Part shown: piece by piece, positions 58,521 to 64,000 of the stretch
Numbering within the stretch: position 1 is the stretch's first letter
How the letters are laid out: each line of letters starts with the position of its first letter
Program-made: the position numbers and the translations under genes
Notes under the pieces: model-generated
What the model was told of the DNA's origin: nothing
The model's database searches: none
The model's input: only the letters and a program-made list of their open reading frames with translations
Assembly (NCBI GenBank): GCA_964532595.1
Contig: CAZHIQ010000008.1
Location: 1 to 64,000 of the forward strand
Direction: 5' to 3'
DNA: 64,000 bases
DNA from: Chryseosolibacter sp964532595
Lineage (GTDB): Bacteria; Bacteroidota; Bacteroidia; Cytophagales; Cyclobacteriaceae

Positions 58521-59465
58521 ATGGAAAAGAAGCTCTTTTTTATCGGTCTATTTTCAGTGCTCTCCGTTTGCGCATGGGCGCAAGCTGAAGTAGAGTACGA
58601 TGAGGTCGCGGAGGCCTATCGGGAAGAAATGGAGGAGCAATACAATCCGAATTCGCTTAATCCTATTCCCAAGTATGAGCACCATTTCAAAATCCGCGTT
58701 TGGAGAACGATCGACCTGAACGAGAAGCAAAACAAAGGCTTCTTTTCCAACAACGGTGAAATTACCCGGTTGATCATTGATGCGGTGCGTTCTGGTGAGA
58801 TCACGGATATTTATGCCTCCGATTCCCTAACTACCAAAATGAGTAAAGAGGATTTCCTCAACCGTTTGGTGATGACGCAGGGTATGCAATACGAGCCCTG
58901 GGATCCGGGAAGAACCTGGTATACAGACGAGATCACAACTTACAACGGCAAGAATTATCGCGCCTTGTTTGATAATACCGGCCGCAACCCTGAAACTTCG
59001 CCCGATGACTGGGCAGAGACTTCTGAAGGTAAGGCTGTGACTTATCTCCCGCGCGACATCAATATTCTGCGATTGGTGGAAGACGTGATCTTTGACAGAC
59101 GCAGATCGCGGCTTTACTATGACCTCCAGGCCATTCAGTTGATCGTGCCAGGCTCAAAGACGCCGACGCTCGTAGACGAAGAGCTGGGATGGTTTAAGTA
59201 TAAGGATCTGGAGAGGGTTTTCCGCAACCATCCGAAGAAGGCTGTTTGGTTTAACCGCCAGAACACGGCTCAGAACAAAAACTTCGCCGATGCATTCTTG
59301 CTTCGACTGTTCCACGGAACGATCCGTAAGATTGAGAACCCTGAGGACGAGACCATTTTCGATCGCTACCTCGCCAATGGCCGTAGCTATAGAGAAGCGG
59401 TCTGGGCTACCGAATGGGCTGAGATCGAGTTGATGGAGAAGGAACACAATCTGTGGGAGTTCTGA
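58521..59465 (+). CDS. gldN: T9SS ring component GldN (PorN) with a CBM5/12-like insertion
   Basis: GldN is the periplasmic partner of GldK. The 314 residues start with a signal peptide (LFFIGLFSVLSVCAWAQ) and the family core: RVWRTIDLNEKQN, then RLIIDAVRSGEITDIYASDSLTTKMSKEDF, then YYDLQAIQLIVPG ... and FADAFLLRLFHGTI. Unusually, between residues 124 and 165 there is a segment, W127 ... Y134 ... Y141-N-G-K ... Y146-R-A ... G154 ... P157 ... W164, that resembles a CBM5/12 (chitin-binding type) module. I do not recall this in the F. johnsoniae protein. It ends the operon, with a terminator 20 bases further on. Confidence 0.95.
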   Translation: MEKKLFFIGLFSVLSVCAWAQAEVEYDEVAEAYREEMEEQYNPNSLNPIPKYEHHFKIRVWRTIDLNEKQNKGFFSNNGEITRLIIDAVRSGEITDIYASDSLTTKMSKEDFLNRLVMTQGMQYEPWDPGRTWYTDEITTYNGKNYRALFDNTGRNPETSPDDWAETSEGKAVTYLPRDINILRLVEDVIFDRRRSRLYYDLQAIQLIVPGSKTPTLVDEELGWFKYKDLERVFRNHPKKAVWFNRQNTAQNKNFADAFLLRLFHGTIRKIENPEDETIFDRYLANGRSYREAVWATEWAEIELMEKEHNLWEF

Positions 59466-59484
59466 TTCCTGATATTAGAAATAG

Positions 59485-59510
59485 AAAAAGGGGCGCACGC
59501 CCCTTTTTTA
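59485..59510. terminator. bidirectional terminator between gldN and uvrC
   Basis: GGGGC (59490-59494) and GCCCC (59499-59503) form a GC stem flanked by five A on the left and six T on the right, giving a T-tract on both strands. Both flanking genes end here. Confidence 0.85.
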
Positions 59511-59534
59511 TTTTATACGAATCGCTGAACAGCT

Positions 59535-61325
59535 TTAGTTCGGGTCAGTATCCGGTTGCCTTAAGCCTTTGACAATTTCTGCTTTTTTCCTCCCCACTAC
59601 TTTTTCAATTTCTTCGAGTGGAGCTTCGCGTAACTTTTTGACCGACTTGAAATGGCGGAGTAGTTTATCTGCCGTGCGCTTTCCTATGCCGTGAAGATCT
59701 TCGATACCTGTTCGGATGGTTGCCTTGCTTCGCTTCTTGCGATGGAAGGTGATTGCAAAGCGGTGTGCTTCGTCACGAATTTGCTGCAGCAGGAGAAGAC
59801 CCGGTGATTTCTTGTTGATATGGAGGGGGATGGGATCTTCCGGGTAGTAAATTTCTTCCAGTTTCTTGGCGATACCTATGATGGGGACTTTCCCGTAGAT
59901 GCCGACTTCCTTGAGGGCTTCACACGCACTGCTGAGTTGTCCTTTCCCACCGTCGACAACGATGAGGTCAGGAAGTTCTCCTGCTTCCTCGACAATACGG
60001 GTATAGCGGCGACCAACAATTTCCTTCATCGACGCGAAGTCGTTCGCGCCGGTTACGGTCTTGATGTTGAAATGTCGATATCCTTTCTTGTCTGGCTTGC
60101 CGTTGAGAAACCGGACCATAGACGCTACCGGGGTTGTTCCCTGAAAATTTGAATTATCAAAACATTCAATGATCAGGGGCAACGAAGAGAGCTGGAGATC
60201 CTTCTGAAGAATGGACAACGTTTCGAGCTGCTTCGATTTCTTGCCCTCGCGCAGGAGTTCTTTCTGATGCTTTAGTTCAAGTGCATTCTTGAGCGAGAGA
60301 CTTACGAGTTTTCGCTTATCGCCGATCTTTGGGACTACGTTTTCCGTGTTCTCGTCGAGCATGCTGATCGGGATGTTGCTCAACACTGTTTCGTTATTGC
60401 CCAGTCTCATCTCCTGTGCTGCGAAGGCGAGGAGTTCCTCGTCGCTTTCCTCAGGCTTTTTCTTCACTTCTACCGATTTGGAGAAGACAACGGCTCCTTC
60501 TTTGATCTGCATGTAGTTGACATAGGCGTAGGTTTCCGTGCTGGTGAGTGTTAGCACGTCAATGTCAGTGAGGGTGCGGTTGACGACCGTTGATTTCGTT
60601 TGGAAGTTTTCGAGGGTGTCGAGCTTTTCCTTGTAGCGCTGAGCACGTTCAAATTCAAGATTTTCGGCGGCACGCTGCATTTGGTCCTTGAAGTACCGGT
60701 GTACAATGCTGAGATTTCCTTTCAGAATATCGCGCGCCTGCATGATTTCGTCAATGTAGTCCTCCTCTGCTTGGGCGCCAACGCAAGGACCCTTGCAGTT
60801 GCCTATGTGATATTCCAGGCACACTTTGAACTTCCCCTGTGCGATGTTTTCCGGTGTCAGGAGGAGATTGCAGGTGCGTATCGAGTAGAGTTTCCGGACG
60901 AGATCAAGTACGTTCTTCATTGCCGAGACGCTGGAATAGGGGCCGAAATACTCGCCCTGCGCGGGGTCGTACTTGCGCGTGTAGATGATGCGTGGAAACC
61001 GCTCCTTTAGAATGCAGATGTAAGGGTAAGTCTTATCATCTTTTAGAAGGATGTTGTATTTGGGCTGGTTCTCTTTGATGAAGTTGTTTTCCAGGAGCAA
61101 TGCATCGAATTCCGTATCGGCCACGGTGTATTCGATGTTTGCAATTTCGGAGACGAGCTTTAACGTTTTTCGGTTCACGCCCGCTGCACGGGTAAAGTAG
61201 CTGCCTACCCGCTTGCGAAGGCTCTTTGCCTTGCCTATATAGATCAGTTCATCGGCGCTGTTGTAGAAGCGATAGACGCCCGGCGAATCGGGTAATCGTT
61301 GTATAGCCTCTTTGAGATCGGCCAT
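59535..61325 (-). CDS. uvrC: excinuclease ABC subunit C
   Basis: UvrC makes both incisions in nucleotide excision repair. The 596 residues have the N-terminal GIY-YIG nuclease (about 14-90: GVYRFYNSADELIYIGKAKSLRKRV), a Cys cluster near residues 148-180 (CLEYHIGNCKGPC), the UVR motif (about 205-240), the RNase H-like C-terminal nuclease (about 390-525: IECFDNSNFQGTTPVASMV and LPDLIVVDGGKGQL), and a helix-hairpin-helix pair (DLHGIGKRTADKLL). It follows the PBP gene by 8 bases and is on the same transcript. Confidence 0.97.
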   Translation of the reverse strand: MADLKEAIQRLPDSPGVYRFYNSADELIYIGKAKSLRKRVGSYFTRAAGVNRKTLKLVSEIANIEYTVADTEFDALLLENNFIKENQPKYNILLKDDKTYPYICILKERFPRIIYTRKYDPAQGEYFGPYSSVSAMKNVLDLVRKLYSIRTCNLLLTPENIAQGKFKVCLEYHIGNCKGPCVGAQAEEDYIDEIMQARDILKGNLSIVHRYFKDQMQRAAENLEFERAQRYKEKLDTLENFQTKSTVVNRTLTDIDVLTLTSTETYAYVNYMQIKEGAVVFSKSVEVKKKPEESDEELLAFAAQEMRLGNNETVLSNIPISMLDENTENVVPKIGDKRKLVSLSLKNALELKHQKELLREGKKSKQLETLSILQKDLQLSSLPLIIECFDNSNFQGTTPVASMVRFLNGKPDKKGYRHFNIKTVTGANDFASMKEIVGRRYTRIVEEAGELPDLIVVDGGKGQLSSACEALKEVGIYGKVPIIGIAKKLEEIYYPEDPIPLHINKKSPGLLLLQQIRDEAHRFAITFHRKKRSKATIRTGIEDLHGIGKRTADKLLRHFKSVKKLREAPLEEIEKVVGRKKAEIVKGLRQPDTDPN

Positions 61326-61333
61326 TCGTTTCC

Positions 61334-63673
61334 TTAGTTAAAGTCATCGAGCGTGATTTCTTTGAGTGGCTCGGTGTACGTTGAATCCGATTGCTGCTCG
61401 TAGACATTACAGTTGAGTGTCATGTCAAGCGAACCGGATGGCCGACGGAATAGGCCTTTCCCATAACCTGTTTCGGGATCATCGTAGACTTTAACCATGT
61501 ACTTGTCCCAGATAGGGCGTGCAGTCCGACCACCTTGTCCAAAGTACCAGGAGGGGAAGTGAATGCTTCGCTCGTCACCTCCAACCCATACGCCGGTTAC
61601 GAGGTTGTGCGTGATACCAATGTACCAGCCATCCGACGCATTGTCGGTGGTTCCTGTTTTTCCGCCTATTTCGTTATCCTTCTTAAGAGAATAGCTAAGA
61701 TTGCGCGAGGTTCCTCCGGTTTCTTCCACGCCCCCTTGAAGCATATAGATCATCTTGTAGGCGGTTTTCTCGTCGGTGGCCTGGCGGGTCTGCGGTACGA
61801 ACGATTCGATGACGTTTCCGTTCTTGTCTTCAATACGGGTTATAAAGTAGGGCTTGGTGTAAATCCCCAGATTGACGAACGAGCAATAAGCGGCTACCAT
61901 ATCGTGAAGGTTGACGTCGCTTGTGCCAAGACAAAGTGAGGGTACTGCTGCGAGCGGTGTTGTGATACCAAGCCTGCGAGCGAAGTCGACAACGTTTTGC
62001 GGCTTAACCTGATCAATCAGTTGGGCACTGATTGAGTTTATAGAGCGCGACATGGCCTGGCGAAGATTGTGTCGCTCGCCTTTGCCGTAGTCGCCCTCCG
62101 CATTTTTCGGATACCAGGTTCCACCGGGCACTTTGATGACCGGCGCGATATCGAGCAATTGGTGGCACGGTGAATATCCATCTTCGATGGCCTTTCCGTA
62201 AACAAAAGGTTTGAAGGTCGATCCTGGCTGGCGCGTTGCCTGCTTTACGAGATCGAATTTGAAGTGTTTGAAATCAATGCCCCCTACCCAGGCCTTGATC
62301 TCGCCGGTGTTGGGATCCATAGAAAGGAGACCCGACTGCAGGAAACGGTTGTAGTAACGCAGCGAATCGTATGAGCTGAATAGAGTATCAATTTCACCGT
62401 TCCAGCTAAAGACGGTCATCGGCTTCTTGATATTGAGTGCAATGTTAATGGAATCGGAGCCTTCTCCGTAACGTCTTACAAGGGCTCTATACGCTTGGGT
62501 GCGCTTGATTTTCCGATCGAGGAAATCTTTGATTTCATTCCCATCATCGTCGACCCAGGGTTCGCTGCCCTTTAGCTTCCACTGTTCCTCGAACTGTGCC
62601 TGGAGTACTGCCATATGCTCGGCTACCGCCTCTTCCGCATACCGCTGCATTCGGCTATCGATTGTCGTGTAGATTTTCAATCCGGATTCCCACAAATCGT
62701 ATCCGCGCTCCTTGCACCACTCCATCAGGAACGTCGTAATGACTGAACGGAAGTAGGTGGCTATGCCCTTGTTGTGGTTCTGCACTTGAAACTCGAGCTC
62801 GATAGGCTGGGCACGCAGAGAGTCATATGTGGCACGATCGGGAATATAGCCGTAGCTATAAAGTTTATAGAGAACTTCGTTTCGCTTTCGCAAGGCGTTG
62901 CCCGGGTTGCGGTGCGGGTTGAAGTATGTGGGAGCCTGAAGCATTCCCACTAACACGGCCGCTTCCTGTACGTTGAGTTCCGAAGGTTGTTTGTTGAAGT
63001 ACGTTTCGGCTGCCACCTTGATTCCATATGCGTTGCTGCTGAAATCACTGGTGTTGAGATACATCGTGATAATCTCTTCTTTGGTGAAGTTCTTCTCCAG
63101 TTGAATAGAGATGATCCACTCCTTTGTTTTCTGGATGACGCGTTTCGGGAGTCGGCCTAGCTTAGCGATATGACCATCGAGTTCAGGATTAAGGGTGTAG
63201 AGGTTTTTGGCAAGCTGTTGGGTGATCGTACTGCCGCCTCCCGCTGAGTTAAAAGTAAGGATTCCCCATAATACCCTGGGATATGCCCAGAAGTCCATCC
63301 CGGCGTGTGAGTAGAAGCGGTGATCTTCTGATAACAACAAGGTGTTGACCAGTTCGGGCGACAATTCATCGTAACTCACTTGGCTGCGGTTGTACCGAAA
63401 GTAACGTCCGAGAGAGTACCCGTCGGCCGAGATCAGTTCTGACGAAAGGTCATTTTCCGGATTCTCAATGGCAGCATAGCTGGGCATCCCTCCGTATAAG
63501 CCAAACAGGTCTATACTGACGCTATAAACGTAAAGAGGTATAATAATAATGATGGCAAGACAAGTGACCCAAACGCCTATGGTCAGTTTCCGCAACCATG
63601 ATCTTTCGACGAGCAGAGGATTCTTACTGGCTTTTCGTCTGGTAGTTTTTTTCGAAGAAACGGAGGTACTCAT
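61334..63673 (-). CDS. class A penicillin-binding protein (PBP1A-like)
   Basis: This bifunctional peptidoglycan synthase polymerises glycan strands and crosslinks stems. The 779 residues have a membrane anchor (about 30-52), a GT51 glycosyltransferase domain (SEDHRFYSHAG with catalytic Glu116, GGGSTITQQLAKNL), and a transpeptidase domain with the three active-site motifs Ser484-T-F-Lys487, Ser543-I-Asn545 and Lys671-T-G-T. It fits the PBP1A (mrcA/ponA) pattern. Its start overlaps the upstream gene's 3' end by 50 bases; the N-terminus is Ser/Lys-rich and the exact start is not certain. uvrC follows by 8 bases. Confidence 0.94.
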   Translation of the reverse strand: MSTSVSSKKTTRRKASKNPLLVERSWLRKLTIGVWVTCLAIIIIIPLYVYSVSIDLFGLYGGMPSYAAIENPENDLSSELISADGYSLGRYFRYNRSQVSYDELSPELVNTLLLSEDHRFYSHAGMDFWAYPRVLWGILTFNSAGGGSTITQQLAKNLYTLNPELDGHIAKLGRLPKRVIQKTKEWIISIQLEKNFTKEEIITMYLNTSDFSSNAYGIKVAAETYFNKQPSELNVQEAAVLVGMLQAPTYFNPHRNPGNALRKRNEVLYKLYSYGYIPDRATYDSLRAQPIELEFQVQNHNKGIATYFRSVITTFLMEWCKERGYDLWESGLKIYTTIDSRMQRYAEEAVAEHMAVLQAQFEEQWKLKGSEPWVDDDGNEIKDFLDRKIKRTQAYRALVRRYGEGSDSINIALNIKKPMTVFSWNGEIDTLFSSYDSLRYYNRFLQSGLLSMDPNTGEIKAWVGGIDFKHFKFDLVKQATRQPGSTFKPFVYGKAIEDGYSPCHQLLDIAPVIKVPGGTWYPKNAEGDYGKGERHNLRQAMSRSINSISAQLIDQVKPQNVVDFARRLGITTPLAAVPSLCLGTSDVNLHDMVAAYCSFVNLGIYTKPYFITRIEDKNGNVIESFVPQTRQATDEKTAYKMIYMLQGGVEETGGTSRNLSYSLKKDNEIGGKTGTTDNASDGWYIGITHNLVTGVWVGGDERSIHFPSWYFGQGGRTARPIWDKYMVKVYDDPETGYGKGLFRRPSGSLDMTLNCNVYEQQSDSTYTEPLKEITLDDFN

Positions 63674-64000
63674 TCAGGCCTTTGGTTCTGTAAAAAATGT
63701 CGAAGTTCTCTTTCGTAATGACAAAATTATCGAATTTATGGTTTCGAAGTTCCGGCAGTTGTGGCAGGTTTTCGGTGAACACCTTGTAATACTCCATAGC
63801 CGCCGTTTTTCCCGGCAAATCGGAGACAAAGGTAAGCCCCAGTTGGTCGTCCAGGGTAAGGTTACTTGTTTTAAGTTCTGCCTTCGTGAAGAAAGTGCGG
63901 TTAAACCCGTCTATAACGGAGGCTGCCTGGTCGTTTAGGGGTTTGTCCTTTCTATACACAACGACGAAATAGTGAGGACCCTCGGGATTCGTTTTATACC
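63624..64000 (-). CDS. C-terminal end of a T9SS-associated PorW/SprE-like protein (partial)
   Basis: The gene runs off the right end of the window; its reading frame stays open to 64000 without a stop, so the GTG at 63959 is not a real start. About 125 residues are visible, including HYFVVVYRKDKP and the C-terminal FDNFVITKENFDIFYRTKGLNEYLRFFEKNYQ. This tail resembles that of PorW/SprE, the TPR lipoprotein of the T9SS machinery, in the pattern DNFVIT ... FY ... YLxFFEKNY, but only the tail is available. Another large TPR protein is possible. Confidence 0.5.
   Translation of the reverse strand, partial: YKTNPEGPHYFVVVYRKDKPLNDQAASVIDGFNRTFFTKAELKTSNLTLDDQLGLTFVSDLPGKTAAMEYYKVFTENLPQLPELRNHKFDNFVITKENFDIFYRTKGLNEYLRFFEKNYQTKSQ

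Overview
The window is a stretch of ordinary chromosome from a Bacteroidota bacterium, most likely of the order Cytophagales. The evidence is a type IX secretion/gliding cluster (porP/sprF-like gene, then gldK, gldL, gldM, gldN), several Bacteroidota-only families (DUF4270, DUF4271, DUF4286, DUF4834), a carbamoyl-phosphate synthase large chain of the short 938-residue form, a bacterial geranylgeranylglyceryl phosphate synthase, and promoters of the Bacteroidota type (-33 TTTG, -7 TAnnTTTG) with few Shine-Dalgarno sequences. I see no insertion sequence, prophage, integrase, CRISPR array or other sign of recent transfer. Base composition looks even and close to half GC by eye.

Layout. 1-5.1 kb: initiator tRNA, der, a tiny lipoprotein with its own promoter and terminator, a SprT-like metalloprotein, then a leftward amino-sugar operon (BadF-type kinase, murQ, conserved hypothetical) and a cytochrome b5-like protein. 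5.1-19.9 kb, rightward: an M19 dipeptidase, a secreted metzincin with a T9SS sorting tail, carB, DUF4834, dapF, secA, a SPOR-like lipoprotein, an M20 amidohydrolase, two small membrane proteins and the GGGP synthase. 19.9-24.3 kb, leftward: acyl-CoA dehydrogenase, a YugP-like protease, then panC-panD-flippase-like protein. These diverge from a glycogen-synthase-like gene, a DUF4270 lipoprotein and glmS (24.4-28.5 kb). 28.5-37.9 kb: a 3-hydroxyacyl-CoA dehydrogenase-like protein, ridA, gltX, AIM24, an AlaDH/saccharopine-dehydrogenase-like enzyme, DUF4286, an acetyltransferase, a prolyl oligopeptidase and serS. 38-42.6 kb: rho, a DEAD-box helicase divergent from dihydroorotase, and tRNA-His. 42.7-53.8 kb: small conserved proteins, an alpha/beta hydrolase, dxs, scpA, a creatininase-like protein, a lytic transglycosylase, a LOG-family protein, hemW, DUF4271 and hemD. 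53.9-59.5 kb: the T9SS core. 59.5-64 kb, leftward: uvrC, a class A penicillin-binding protein and the 3' end of a gene that may be porW/sprE.

How the genes fit together. Much of the window serves the cell envelope: precursor supply (glmS, dapF, dxs, GGGP synthase), wall synthesis and turnover (PBP1A, lytic transglycosylase, kinase plus murQ), export (secA) and outer-membrane secretion (GldKLMN and PorP). The metzincin at 6.4 kb is a probable cargo of that secretion system. The rest is core information processing and cofactor synthesis.

The most noteworthy observations are a short segment inside GldN that strongly resembles a CBM5/12 (chitin-binding type) module, a set of genes whose -7 promoter box lies only 3-6 bases before the start codon and so predicts leaderless mRNAs, and overlapping divergent promoters between the helicase gene and pyrC. 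I did not find a wholly new multi-gene system; most neighbourhoods are ordinary for the phylum.
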